The notes under the pieces were generated by a model that saw nothing but the letters and a program-made list of their open reading frames with translations, ran no database searches and was not told the DNA's origin. A stretch of DNA of 64,000 nt from Wurfbainia villosa. Lineage: Eukaryota; Streptophyta; Magnoliopsida; Zingiberales; Zingiberaceae. Shown here one piece after another: positions 47,102 through 58,636 of this stretch. Each line of letters begins with the position of its first letter. Positions within the stretch are counted from its first letter, which is position 1. The position numbers were made by a program, and so were the translations under genes. The DNA lies in contig CM045992.1 in assembly GCA_025175895.1 (NCBI GenBank), positions 119,314,377 to 119,378,376 of the forward strand. The letters run 5' to 3'.

Positions 47102-48111
47102 AGATAGCATCATGGAATATCAGGGGCTTCCATAAGCCCCTGAAGCACGGAGGGGTACAACACCTCCTCAAGAGCAGACGCATTCAAGTGATGGCTTTAC
47201 TCGAGACCAAACTTGAGGTGGAGAGACTACATACCATTGGGCAGCGATATTTTGGAGGTATGGATATGGTTCACAACTTTGAGGTTTCTAATCATGGTCG
47301 GATTCTAGTGCTATGGGACACACAGATGATTACCTTGGACGTGCTGGAGGTGGAGCAGCAGATGATACATTGCCGTGTTACATGTGGAGTCACGCATCGA
47401 TCCATCTTGGTCACCTTTGTCTATGGGTTGCATTCCATAGTCACGCGTAGGCCAATGTGGTCAGCGCTTCAGAGGCTTGGTGAGACCATTCGGGAGGCAT
47501 GGATTATCATGGGGGACTTCAACTCGGTGCTAGCTACAGGGGATCAAGTTGGAGGGCAGCCGGTAACAAATTATGAGATGAGGGACTTTTCACAGCTTGT
47601 ACATATGCATGGGCTGGTGGATCTACACTCTATTGGGTGCCAACACACATGGACGAACGGTACTGTTTCGAGCAAGCTTGATAGAGTTTTGGTCAACTCA
47701 CAATGGCTCTTGCAGGACTATGAGAGCTTGGTGGAATTCACACCGCCAGGGTGTTTATCGGATCATTCGTGTGCTATTGTCGCCACTTCGGCGAGGGAGC
47801 ATGGGGGTAAAAGACCATTCAAGTTCTATAATATGTGGACCTTGCATGAAGGCTATCAAGCACTGGTGGAGGAAGCATGGGCAGCGCCTATACAGGGGTT
47901 TTCTCAGTTTGTGCTAAAGAAGAAGTTGAGCCGGCTTAAAGGGCAGTTGAGACAACTTGATCGGCAGAATTTTCATCATATTGCGGAGAAGGCCAAGAGG
48001 GCTGGTGAGGAACTTGAAGAAGCTCAGCGCAAGAAGTTGGCAGGGACGGAAATGGGCAGTGCAGATGGGATAGGGCCGGAAGCTTTGCGCACGTCGTGCC
48101 TACGCTGCTAG
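47098..48111 (+). pseudogene. LINE ORF2, endonuclease part
   Basis: It begins at the overlapping ATGA with MKIASWNIRGFHKPLK, the APE-type endonuclease start (catalytic Asn in WNIRG). It continues with ALLETKLE (catalytic Glu), WIIMGDFNSVL (the GDFN motif), HTWTNG, SSKLDRVLVN and LSDHSCAI (the terminal SDH motif). So all endonuclease catalytic motifs are visible. The frame ends at 48111; the reverse-transcriptase part continues in another frame from about 48120, so a frameshift lies near 48050-48110. Confidence 0.88.
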
Positions 48112-48119
48112 CGGATCGG

Positions 48120-49676
48120 GAGAAGATGTATTATCGGTGCAAGACGGCGTATATTAAGGGTAGTGATCGGTCCACAAAATTCTTTCATGATCTAGTAAAG
48201 AGGAACAACAAAAAGAATTTCATTGTCACAATAGCAAAGTAGTCAGGGGAGCAAACCTCAGGGTTGGATGAGGTTGCCAACGAATTTGTTTCTTATTATA
48301 GAGGCTTGCTAGGTGCTGATGAGCGGTGCGTGCCACTTGCTGGTGTTCACGTGGATTATGTGCAGGCTGGAAACGTGTTGGGCAGTGAGCAATCTGTGAA
48401 GCTGGAGCTGTCGGTGACGGAGAAGGAGATACGTGACGCCCTATTTGATATTGGAAAGGATAAAGCTCCCGGTCCGGATGGTTACAACTCCACTTTTTAT
48501 CGGACTTCCTGGGAAACGATCAAGGCAGATTTTTGTGTAGCAGTGCAGGAATTTTTCAAAACGGATAGGCTGCTTAAGGAATGGAACCACACTGTCATTG
48601 TCTTGATTCCGAAGGCAGCCCACTCCCCGATGGTTAGTGATTATAGGCCTATATCCTGCTGCAGTGTATTCTATAAAGTTATAGCGAAGATCTTGGCAGG
48701 CCGGTTATCGTGTGTCATGAATTTCTTATTGGACGCAGCCCAGTCAGCGTTTGTCCCTGGCCGGAACATAGCTGATAATATTCATTTGGCACAGGAATTG
48801 CTGCGGAAGTATGCTAGGAAGAGGATTTCACCTAGGTGTATGATTAAGGTTGATTTGCGGAAGGCGTTCGATATGGTGGATTAGGGTTTTCTGAGAGAGG
48901 CCTTACATGCCTATGGATTTCCACCTCGGTTTTGTTCTTGGATTTCACAGTGCATATCGACAGTTACATATTCAGTCGGTATCAATGGGGGCATGTATGG
49001 CTTTTTCAGTGGACGGCGAGGGTTGCGGCAAGGAGATCCCCTTTCTCCGTTACTATTTGGCTTATGCTTGGAGGTATTCTCGAGGCGCATGAGGGCGGCA
49101 GCGCAGCAGACAGTGTTTCATTATCATCCGATGTGTGAGGGAGTACAGCTCACGCATTTGGCATATGCAGATGATTTGTTGATATTCGCGAGAGCAGATG
49201 CATCCTCCCTCAGGGTAGTCTCTCAGTGTCTGTCAGATTTTGGTGACATGGCGGGCTTAAGGGCTAATCCCCTTAAGTCCAGCATGTATATAGCTGGCGT
49301 GGATCCTCGGATGCGATTAGAGCTATTACAGATCATAGGGTTCCAGCAGGGGACCTTTCCATTTCGTTATCTGGGGGTTCCGATGGCGGCAGCGAAGTTA
49401 CGTATTGCAGATTATTCGCCACTTCTTGAGGCGGCCAACACGAGAGTGGGCTCATGGCCGAAGCACACATTGTCATATGCAGGTAGATTGGAGCTTGTGC
49501 GGTCTGTCTTGCAGGGTATTGAGTGTTATTGGCTATCCATCCTCCCGGTTCCGTGCGGGGTGATAGATAAGCTTTATGGTATCTGCCGAGCTTTCGTTTG
49601 GACCACATCATCCGGTGGCCTCTTGGAGATCCCTTTGCTTGCAGAAGGAAGAGGAGGATATGGGCTTGAGACTTGA
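48120..49676 (+). pseudogene. LINE ORF2, reverse-transcriptase part
   Basis: Open from 48264 with in-frame stops near 48243 and at 48884 (a TAG where the family has Trp). Motifs: DKAPGPDGYNSTFY, TVIVLIPKAA, SDYRPISCCSVFYKVIAKIL, QSAFVPGRNIADNI, KVDLRKAFDMVD, GRRGLRQGDPLSPLLF and the catalytic LAYADDLLIFARAD (YADD codons near 49164-49175), then FPFRYLGVPM. The frame breaks near 49676. The motif order is that of non-LTR reverse transcriptases. Confidence 0.9.
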
Positions 49677-50155
49677 GATCATGGAATTTCATTATGCCGC
49701 ATAATCGTGGAATATTCATAGCAAGGTGGATTCTCTATGGGTTCGTTGGGTTCATCATAGATATCTGTAGCATCAGGACATATGGACGTGGCGACCAAAG
49801 CACGCGGATTCACCACTGATGAAGAGGTTGGGACTGCTCACTGAGCAGATCACCCAGCATCTAGGCGACGTCTCATTCTGGCCGACGCTCTTAGGCGTTG
49901 GTATGTCTTTGCCTTACGCGCGTAGAGGCGGCGGCATATGATTTCTTTCGTCCACGTGCAGAGATGGTGCATTGGGCATCACATGTATGGAGGGCGGATA
50001 TATTGCCCAAGCATAGGTTCGTGTATTGGCTCCTAGCAAGGGGCAAATTGAGGACGGCGGATGTTATTCCCTATGAGGAGCAGAATGAGTGCTGCCTATG
50101 CAAGGCAGCATTGGAGACGAGCGAGCATCTTTTCTTCCGGTGCACTTGGACTTGA
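49677..50155 (+). pseudogene. LINE ORF2 C terminus with zf-RVT domain
   Basis: After a frameshift near 49676, codons in another frame (open 49898-50155) encode DILPKHRFVYWLLARGKLRT, then CCLCKAALETSEHLFFRC. This is the zf-RVT domain found at the C terminus of plant L1-type ORF2 proteins. The segment 49680-49890 has recognisable but frame-broken linker codons (for example VDSLWVRWVHH). Confidence 0.82.
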
Positions 50156-50486
50156 CGATTATGGGACCTAGTCCGAGATTGGCTATGCATCCGGCTACAT
50201 ATCTTCAGTGTAGGCCAGCTTCTTAGAGCTTTTGGTGTAGAGTTGCGTGGGAAAGGAGTGGTGAGAAAGCGTAGAGACCTTGTCATCTCATGTATGATGT
50301 TTATGGTGTGGCAAACTCGTAACAGATGTCGTTTTGAGGGTTGTAAGCCGTCGATTGAGAGGATTTTCCTCAAGATCCAAACTCATGTCTACCGCTTTGT
50401 AGACATCTAGTTTGTATACAGTTTTTTCATATATACATTTACCTTTCCCAAAAAAAAAAAAAAAAAAAAAAAAAGAAACCGTACTT

Positions 50487-51120
50487 TGATATCTCAGATT
50501 AATAAAAAATAATAATATGATTACGAAATTGGACTTCATTGTCATGCCAGAGTACTTTTTGAATTTATCTACGACGATCGATAAATTTTTTTTATAAAAT
50601 GGAATCGATTCTTAGAATTAATTACATCGAAGACTTAAAAAATATAAAATAAAATAGTCTTTTAACAATTCCAATAAATAGAGACGTTATTTTTATTTTT
50701 GCCCTAATATATTAATCTTATTTGGCACGGCTCTATAAAATCTAATTCGACTTAAATTAATCAGTAGAAATAGCATAAAAACTAATGCAGCACCCTTTGC
50801 ATATATCACATATATATTAAAATCTTGAATAATATCATTAAAAATTATTTTCAATGGCCTTTTAGAGACTTTAGAAAAATATTTTGATGATTTTTTTTAT
50901 TTTAAAAGAAAAGGCATATTACAGGGTTAAAAGTAAATTTATTCTAATATATTTATAAAAAAAACAAAATCGCGCTGCCAATCTCCGATTTTATTTTATC
51001 TTTTTTTTTTTTTTGGCAAAGGATTATTTAATTATTTTTATAATCTTTGAGGAAATCTTTGTGGATACTGTGGTCGAAACTTGGATTTGATATGCAGAAA
51101 TCTCAACTAGATCATTAATT
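50487..51120. other. AT-rich spacer after the LINE
   Basis: No gene, motif or repeat end is recognised. It is AT-rich with T and A runs. Confidence 0.35.
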
Positions 51121-51137
51121 AAGATATAGCACCCTAG

Positions 51138-51361
51138 TCTCCACGGGATGATGCGATGGTAAGACAGGGTGTTACTTATAGAATGGACAGGGTTCGATTC
51201 CGGATAAGGGGTCTAAAATCCTTCCTGATTTCAAATGGACCCCTCCCTACCTTGCGACTGTGTCAAGAGACTTTGTCTTCCCGTGATTTACCTCCCTCTC
51301 GTCAGTGCTCTGGGACGGATAGCAGAGGACTGCTAGTTGGACAGATTCTCAACTTTTGCAA
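51138..51361 (+). mobile_element. tRNA-derived SINE with perfect B-box and 17 bp target duplication
   Basis: The 17-base direct repeat AAGATATAGCACCCTAG flanks it (51121-51137 and 51362-51378). The head has an A-box-like GATGCGATGGTAAGACAGG and the B-box GGGTTCGATTCCGG at about 51190, matching the Pol III consensus. The 3' part has CGTGATTTACCTCCCTCTCG, shared with the SINEs at 12696 (minus), 39150 and 58642. It ends TTTTGCA, as does the 12696 copy (CTTTTGCAC). Confidence 0.9.
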
Positions 51362-51389
51362 AAGATATAGCACCCTAGAGACGGGTTCA

Positions 51390-51640
51390 ATTGAAAATTA
51401 TAGTAAAAAGCGATTATATTCACCTCAATGTCTTTTATCGTCGATCCCTCAGTAATGATGAAAGAAGATAAATCATGCAAGGAGGAGGGGGAGCTATGCC
51501 CCTTAATTCATTGGCTAAAAATAGCGAAGAATTTCTGAGTTAGAATGAGAGTTTTAAATTCCACATCGAAATATGACCCATATCCATTTGTAGCAGTATT
51601 TATACTGTTCTAACTAACGGATCATCCTAAGAAGACTCTC
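51390..51640 (-). repeat. decayed SINE-like repeat related to 44200-44480
   Basis: It shares CGATTAYAYTC, TTATCGTCGATCC and a downstream TAACGGATCATCC-like block with 44225-44480. It includes AGATAAATCATGC, which reads as an inverted, decayed GTGATTTACCTC motif. There are no clear ends. Confidence 0.4.
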
Positions 51641-51908
51641 TAGTATCGAGAGAGTGCATTCAACAGTACCATTGTTCAACTCTCATTTACTTATACAATT
51701 CACTTTTAGTATGTTAAAACTCATTTTTTTCAGTTGGCATTAGCATTTGACTCAATTAATTCTAAAGTGATTGGTTTAATTCTACATAAAAATTCCATTG
51801 CCTGTCACAATAAATCGAAAAACATTCACATCGAATGATCCAACAACTTAGTATTCTAAGATTTATCACTCTATTCGAAAAAAAATCATGCAAATGTACC
51901 ACCGTTAG

Positions 51909-52389
51909 GGATCAAATCGAAAATACTTGGAAGACTATATTGATGTTCTACTGTTGTACTATAGCCCAAAGGGGAAAAAAAATTCATTCTCAATTGACCT
52001 ACACTTTGATGTAAAAGGTGATGAAAGTAGGTAAATCACAAAGTCAATATATAGCTGACTACCATGTGACCACTGAAGTGAGAGTATTTTTCGAAAATTG
52101 ATCCTTGCTCTGTTAATATAAATTTATCATCTGATAATCATCGTGACATACTGAAAATGCTTATACGACTATATTGATATTCTGTCGTTGTACCATAGCC
52201 TAGAGGCCAAAAAAAAAAAAAAAAAATGTTCACTTCAAACGTTCATCAATGTCAATCTCATAGCACTATAAAAAGAGGTAAATTACGAAGTCAATTTATA
52301 GTCAACTATTACTTGAATCTTTACTCCGTCAATATAAATTTATTATCTAATAACCATCATGGCATGCACCATGGGGCTCAATCGAAAAG
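51909..52389 (-). repeat. tandem pair of about 235 bp SINE-like units
   Basis: Two successive units begin at GAAAATACTTGG (about 51918) and GAAAATGCTTATACG (about 52154). Both contain ACTATATTGATRTTCT, a GTACYATAGCC block, an A-run, AGGTAAATYACRAAGTCAAT (the inverted SINE 3' motif) and GTYAATATAAATTTATYATCT. A third GAAAA boundary at about 52384 closes the pair. Confidence 0.6.
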
Positions 52390-52404
52390 TGATGTAATGA
52401 CTCC

Positions 52405-52791
52405 AATGGCTCCGGGGGCACGCACGATCTAATGGTAAAAGCGGAGAAACATCCTATAAGAGAATGCAATTTGATCACCTGTTGCGACATCATTCGACAA
52501 CAAATTTAGAAAAAATTCATTCGAATGATCCTGAGGCTCAGGAGTTTGCTTGACGGACGAAATACGACTTCGGTACTGGATCGTCGTTCAAAAATAACGT
52601 GACTGTAGCGTCTGGACTAAATCGTAAAAAAACTGTGAGTACTTCTTTGATTTATCTTTAGTAGCTGATGGAGATCGCTTAGGTTTCGATCTTATCCGAT
52701 TCAACTGTTGACGAGACATTTCGAAGATTTATGCGACAGAGTCAATTACTCCTGATAATTAATCGGACTTAGGATCCGTCGATAAAAAAAA
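52405..52791 (+). repeat. long SINE-like repeat, copy 3 of 3
   Basis: It begins near GGGGGCACGCACGATCTAATGG, with an A-box-like TCTAATGGTAAAAGCGG and B-box-like CATTCGACAACAAATTT, and ends in GATAAAAAAAAA. Imperfect 11-base repeats TGATGTAATGA/TGACGTAATGA flank it. The TTATCCGATTCAACTG and GACGAGACATTTCGAAG blocks are shared with 21332 and 37277. Confidence 0.72.
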
Positions 52792-52802
52792 ATGACGTAA
52801 TG

Positions 52803-53324
52803 AATTCATCTGATGCACCATCACGTGATGTCCCTTCCTAATTTAAATAATTAAAAAGTGACGTATTATTCATTTAAGATTCTTTAGATTGACTTTCACT
52901 CATCATCACGAGACCTGTCATATAATAGACAATATATATAATATATCTGAATCATATATGAATTCAAAACGGCATATATTTAATCTTGTTAAAATCTTCC
53001 GGATCAACGTGAATCTTTTTAAAATTTTATGATAATGAGAAATTTGTAAAATTAGAATTACATATGAACTGAGAATCTCAACTTTTATTTATATTTAGTG
53101 AAGAATTGTAAACTTTTTTATTTTTAATTTATAAAGTCATAAATTAGTATAAACATATTTAATTAAATATGCTAACCCCCCGGTCAACGGGTTTGATTCG
53201 GACTTGACTGACTGATCACCGCCTATTAGCGTCCTATTCGGTCGATTTTTAAAAAATCGAACCGGAAAATAAAAAAACCGGCATTTAAAAAAAATAATAA
53301 TAAATTAATGGGATTTCGTGGCCG
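52803..53324. other. AT-rich spacer
   Basis: No gene is recognised. The right end becomes GC-rich (CCCCCCGGTCAACGGG at about 53176), leading into the minisatellite. Confidence 0.35.
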
Positions 53325-53490
53325 AGCACGGGCGTGTCGCACAGCCGACATAGGCGTGTCGCTATTTTCCCGTTACACGACACGGGCGTGTCGCACAGCC
53401 GACATAGACGTGTCGCTGTTTTCCCGTTACACGACACGGGCGTGTCGTTGTTTTTCCGTTACACGACAGAGGCGTGTTGCTCTCTGTCCG
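53325..53490. repeat. 54-bp minisatellite, about 3 units
   Basis: Units start with CACGGGCGTGTCGCACAGCC, contain GACATAGGCGTGTCGCTRTT and end CCCGTTACACGA, at about 53327, 53381 and 53435 (the third diverged and shortened). It is followed by CCGGACCCGGACCCGG-rich sequence to about 53660. Open frames here (53308-53716) are compositional. Confidence 0.75.
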
Positions 53491-53889
53491 TCACGACACG
53501 GGTCCGGACTCAGACCCGGACCCGGACCCGGATCGAAACCGGCGGTTCCATGACCCGGACCGTAACCGGCCACAAGCGGACCGATTAAGGGTCGGTATTT
53601 TGTCAACCCGGACCCGACGATTTCGACTCGGACCCGGACCGAACTCGGACCGTGGCCAAGTCTACCCCTACAATTGTTCTTGGACTTTAAGAAAATTTCA
53701 AGATTGTGTTCAATAGCAATAATTAATGTACAAACAGAAGCATGGACTGAACTTTCTACTTACTTCCCCTTTAGAAAATGGAAGAGCCCTAGAATTGTGA
53801 TTCTAAGAAAAACTTGGTCATAGTGGGAAACAACACATACATGTAGACATTGAAGTCAACCATGGGCTCCTCACTAAATGCTAGAATTT
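53491..53889. other. GC-rich CCGGAC repeats, then spacer
   Basis: Bases 53510-53660 are rich in GACCCGGACC words and end in GTGGCCAAGTCTACCCCTACAA, which resembles a hAT-type terminus, but no opposite end was found. Bases 53690-53873 contain nothing I can assign. Bases 53874-53889 are the left target duplication of the interrupted SINE. Confidence 0.35.
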
Positions 53890-53914
53890 GTCCCTGTAGA
53901 GATGACGTGGTGAT

Positions 53915-54231
53915 TGACAAATAACTTAAAAATTCCAAGAAAAAAGTTTTCCTTTCTTTTCCGGAGTCTTCTCATTAAATAGAATTGTTTTACAATTTAT
54001 CTTTAGTAACAAAGTAAATATAGCTACCATATTAATTACAAATCATCTAATTTAAGTATGTACTAATTACAAATAATCTACTCTAAGTAATAATATATAC
54101 ACAACTAATTAGCACAATTATGGCAAAGTAAATTTCATATTTGATAGGCCATAATATCTGCCATTGATAATTAGCACAATTATGACAAAGTAAATTCCAT
54201 ATTTGATAGGCCATAATATCTGTCATTGATA
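53915..54231 (-). repeat. copia 3' LTR (317 bp)
   Basis: It matches the 5' LTR but has an internal tandem duplication of about 62 bases (ATTAGCACAATTATGRCAAAG through CCATAATATCTG twice, at 54107-54231). In the first roughly 78 aligned bases I count six or seven differences, all transitions. On the element's own strand the LTR begins TATCAATG and ends TTATTTGTCA, so the usual 5' TG is TA here. Confidence 0.9.
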
Positions 54232-54238
54232 TCCCCCC

Positions 54239-57200
54239 TCAAATTGATGCTGGATGATCAACATGCATTAATTTGTCAATAAGAAAGTGATGACGGTGTT
54301 GGGAAAGAACTTTAGTAAACACATCAGCAATTTGGAATTCAGTGGTTATATGTGGAAGAGTGATGACACAAGTATCATATGCTTCACGAATAGAATGACA
54401 ATCTATTTCGATGTGTTTGGTGCGTTCGTGAAATACTGGATCAGCAACAATTTGAATAGCACTAGTATTATCTGCATGAAGTGGAGTAGGCTCAAGTTGG
54501 CAAAACCCAAGTTCACCCAACAGTCCTCGAAGCCAAACTATTTCAGAACAAGCAGAGGACATAGCGCGATACTCTGATTCTGTTGAAGACTTAGACACCC
54601 GATCTTGCTTCTTACTTTTCCAAGCAATAAGAGAGGTACCCATAAACATGCACCAACCGGTAACTGAGCGTCGAGTATCAGAACAATCAGCCCAATCAAC
54701 ACCACTATATATACGCAACCAAACAAATAGGAGAGCCCACAGAGAAGAAAAGTCCCCAGGAAGAAGTCTCATGCAAATAGTGAATAATGCGTCGAACTGC
54801 AGCCAAGTGAAGATGTGTAGGTGTTTGTAGAAATTGACTAACTTGTTGAACAGAAAAGGCAATGTCAGGCCGGGTAATAGTCAGATAGTTCAAGCTCCCC
54901 ACTAGTCGTCTATATAAAGAGGGATCTAGAAGAAAATCACCCTCATCACGGCGATATTTAACGTTCACTTCTAAAGGATGATCAACAGAACGACCATCCT
55001 TCAGACCAGCCAAAGCCACTATCCCTTGGAGATATTTATGCTGGTGTAAGAAAATTCCAACCGGAGTAGAGTGCACCTCAAGCCCCAAAAAATAATGTAA
55101 AGATCCCAAATCTTTCATATGAAAAGACTCCTGAAGATGCTCTTGAAGCTGAGAAATTAAGATAGAGTCGGATCCTGTAATAACAATATCATCAACATAT
55201 ACTAGGAGCAAGACGATTCCTTTAGCAATTTTGCACAGGAATAAAGAAGAGTCATACTGACTTTGGACAAAAGAGAAGCTAATAAGCGTAGAGTGGAACT
55301 TGTCAAACCAAGCACGCGAAGCCTGTTTTAAACCATAGAGTGAACGTTTTAGTTTGTAAACATCTGAAGAGGGTGTAGAAAATAACCCTGGTGGGGGAGT
55401 CATATAAATTTCTTCCTTAAGATCTCTGTGCAAAAAAATATTTTTCACATCCATTTGTCGTAATGACCATCCCTTGGAAGTAGCAATAGCTAGGATAAGT
55501 CGCACTGTCATCATCTTAGCTACAGGAGCAAATGTCTTCTCATAATCCACTCCATACTCCTGGCGATTACCAAGTTTCACCAGCCTTGCTTTATATCTCT
55601 CAATTGAGCCATCAGATTGTAGCTTAATAGAATATACTCATTTACAACCAATGGGCTTAGCATCATTCGGACAAGGAACAATATCCCAAGTGTGATTCTC
55701 CTGAAGAGCCTGAAGTTCTTCCTGCATAGCTTTAACCCAACATGCCTGCTTAGTCGCATGCGAATAAGAGGTAGGAACTGTAGTATCAGCTAAAGTGGCA
55801 GAAAAACCATATTTATCAGGAGGATGACGAGTGCGAGAGGATTTTCGAAGAACCATTGGATTAGGATCGGGAAGTGAGGTTTTTCGCTGTTGATATATAA
55901 CGCCAGGTATAAAATGATCAGTTGATGGAGAGATATCCTCAAAATGAGGAAGAAGAATACTTTCATAAGGAGAAACATGTTGCGGAAAATAATACTCATG
56001 CTCAAATAAAATCACATTTCGAGAAATACGCAAACGATTAGCAATTGCATCATAACATAGAAAACCTTTTTGAGTATTGTTGTAACCCATAAAAGCACAT
56101 CGTACAGATTGAGCTGTAAGCTTGTGACGCTCATGAGAAGGCAAGTGGACAAAACAAACACACCCAAATGTGTGCAACATGTGATAATCAGGATGCATAC
56201 CAAAAAGATGATAGTAAGGAGAATCAAAATTCAATTGTTGAGAGGGCAACCGATTAATCAAATACACAGCAGTAGACAAGGCTTCCACCCAAAATATAGA
56301 CGGAACTGAGGACTCTAGGAGTAGTGTGCGTACCATATCCAACAAGTGACGATGTTTTCATTCAGCCATCCCATTTTGCTGGGGAGTATAAGGATATGAC
56401 CATTGTGATAAAATACCTTTGTTTTGCAAAAGGGCTTGAAATTCATGTGATAGATACTCACCAACATTATCAGACCATAAAATCTTAATGCACGAGCCAG
56501 AAATTTTTGAAAAACAATGAACACCTCAGCTTTACTACGTAGAAAATATATCCACGTGAATCGACTATAGTCATCAATAAACATCACAAAATATCTATAC
56601 TGTGCATGAGAAGTAACTGGAGTAAAGCCCCAAACATCACTATGTATTATCTCAAAGCATGCTTTAGCACGACTACCATGAGTAGAAAAAGGTAAAATTT
56701 TACTTTTCCCAAGTTTACAAGCAGTGCAAGCAAGAGGTAATTGATGTTTAAAAGACTGAATGTTGTCACCAAGAAAGTCATTCTTCATTAAATTAAATAA
56801 AGTCACATTATTTGGATGACCCAATCGTTTATGCCAAACATCAGTCTTATTTGTAGTAACAATAGAAGAGAAGGATAAGTTTCTAGGAACAGAAAACTGC
56901 AACGGAAATAATCTTCCCACTTTAGGCCCCTTTGTGATCACTTGACCCGACACCTGATCTTGTACAATACAACCACCACGAGAGAAATGTACATCACAGT
57001 GGTTATCAACCATTTGACCAACAGAAATTAAATTTGTAGACAACCCAGGAGAGATAAATACATTACTAAAAGAAGGTTCTATATCACCAATGACTGTAAT
57101 TGGAAGATTACTGTCATTAGCAATCTGAATATTTTGTGAGCCATTATATTGTCGTACATTATGCAACAGATCAGGTGACCCAGTCATATGATTGGACGCC

Positions 57201-58252
57201 CCAGAGTCAACAATCCACGAAGAAGGAATATTCATACCTTGACCCTGAAGTGAAAGGGTAGAAAAGGCTATGAGAATCATCTGTTGGACCATCTCTGGCG
57301 TAAGAACAGATTGATTGGTGCCAGTGACTGTAGATGTAGGACTAATAACATTAAGATTTGGAATAGCAGCTTGAAAAGCCTGGGTCCGTCGATTTTCCGA
57401 TCGTGTAGGACATTCCTTGATAATGTGCCCATGTTGCTTACAATAATTGCAGAATTTCCTACCGTAGTTGCGAGCAATATGGCCAAACTCCTTACAACTA
57501 TAGCACTTTAGTTGATCCTTACCACGGTTCCTCCCTTGAGCAACATAAGCAACATTGATAACTGCAGATTTTTCCTGTGATGCACCTAGAACAGCTTGGG
57601 TAGCCAATCTTTGTTCTTCACGCAACAATTCTCCAAGACATATATCCAAAGAAGGAATTAGATTTCTATTTAGCAATCCAGCTCGAGCAACATCAAAGTC
57701 CGATCTCAATTTCATTAAAAATTGATCACATTTACTAACTTCATGAATTGCCTGAATACTAGCTAAGGCCTCTTTTGATACTTTTGAATATATAATATTA
57801 GAATATTCACCCCAAAGATTAAGAAATCCAGAATAATATTGCTCAATAGAAAGATCACCTTGACTGAAGTTACCAATCTCAAACTCTAGTTGGAATCGTC
57901 TTGCAGTATTATCTTGATAGTATATTCGTTTCAGGTAATCCCACATCTCCTTAGCCGTATTAAAAGAACGTAAATTGTTCACCATATGAGTTTCGATGGA
58001 TCCGAGAAGCCAAGAGATAATTCGGGCATCCTTTGTCTCCCATTGACCAAGGTTTTTAGCGTTTTCAAGAGCCATTAAAGACCCATCAATGTGACCCCAA
58101 AGCTCCTTCCCTTTTAGAAACATCCGAAACTGAAATTCCCATGTTGCATAATTCTTTTCAGTAAATTTGATAGCCAAAGTCTCCATAGGTATTCTCCCAG
58201 AAAAATTCTCAGTAGCCATCCGAAAAACAGAAATCTTAATCCAAACTCTCAA
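54239..58252 (-). pseudogene. copia GAG-POL polyprotein, broken
   Basis: Minus strand, from MATENFSGRIP at 58219. GAG: WEFQFRMFLKGKELWGHIDG and QLEFEIGNFSQGDLSIEQYY. Two zinc knuckles follow; the first (CYSCKEFGHIARNY) has Tyr in place of its last Cys, while the second (CNYCKQHGHIIKEC) is intact. Protease: WIVDSGASNHMTG. Integrase: WHKRLGHPN, CTACKLGKSK, HSDVWGF and FIDDYSRFTWIYFL, then a frameshift near 56500 and WVEALSTAVYLINRLPS. A TGA at about 55635 stands where Trp is expected before VYSIK. Reverse transcriptase: FAPVAKMMTVRLILAIA, MDVKNIFLHRDL and the catalytic YVDDIVITG. RNase H: WADCSDTRRSVTGWC, STESEYRAMSSACSE and HADNTSAI. A further frame change is at about 54860. Confidence 0.92.
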
Positions 58253-58381
58253 TCACAAATTAATCAACCGAAAGAGAAAAAAAAAATACCAAACAAAATC
58301 GTTGATTGGAAATCAACTAAAAACAAACCAGAGAGCTTTAAGGGCAGAAGAAATTTCAGCCTTCCTTTGACTCTGATACCA

Positions 58382-58636
58382 TGACAAATAACTTAGAAAT
58401 TCCAAGAAAAAGGTTTCCCTTTCTTTTCCGGAGCCTTTTCATTAAATAGAATTGCTTTACAATTTATCTTTAGTAACAAAGTAAATATAGCTACCATATT
58501 AATTACAAATAATCTAATTTAAGTATGTACTAATTACAAATAATCTACTCTAGGTAATAATATATGCACAACTAATTAGTACAATTATGGTAAAGTAAAT
58601 TCCATATTTGATAGGTCATAATATTTGCCATTGATA
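58382..58636 (-). repeat. copia 5' LTR (255 bp)
   Basis: On the minus strand it starts TATCAATGGCAAATATTATG and ends TTATTTGTCA, immediately followed by the tRNA primer-binding site. It lacks the internal duplication seen in the 3' LTR. Confidence 0.9.

Larger units (their letters stand above)
44914..50473 (+). mobile_element. L1-type LINE, nearly full length, degenerate
   Basis: It is flanked by AGAAACTGTACTT (44901-44913) and AGAAACCGTACTT (50474-50486), a target duplication with one mismatch. It ends in a run of at least 20 A after TTTCCC at about 50449. It carries a 5' leader, ORF1 (DUF4283-type domain plus CCHC zinc knuckle), ORF2 with APE-type endonuclease and reverse transcriptase, and a zf-RVT domain. 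Several stops and frame changes make it non-autonomous now. It copied itself by target-primed reverse transcription (established for the class). Length and the intact 5' part suggest a complete insertion rather than the usual 5' truncation. Confidence 0.92.
53915..58636 (-). mobile_element. Ty1/copia LTR retrotransposon, degenerate
   Basis: The two LTRs are at 53915-54231 (3' LTR) and 58382-58636 (5' LTR), and the 5 bp GTGAT flanks both ends. Just inside the 5' LTR is the primer-binding site TGGTATCAGAGTC (complement of initiator tRNA-Met; 58371-58383 on the plus strand reads GACTCTGATACCA). A polypurine tract GAGGGGGGA abuts the 3' LTR (54232-54241). The order GAG, protease, integrase, reverse transcriptase, RNase H defines copia. 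It is not active: frameshifts and a stop interrupt the polyprotein. Confidence 0.94.

Noticed and set aside
51138..51361. A tRNA gene, because of a perfect GGGTTCGATTCCGG box
   Set aside because: No cloverleaf or acceptor stem; the 17 bp target duplication and shared 3' domain show a SINE.
53308..53716. Overlapping 80-codon frames
   Set aside because: They translate the 54-bp minisatellite and CCGGAC repeats.
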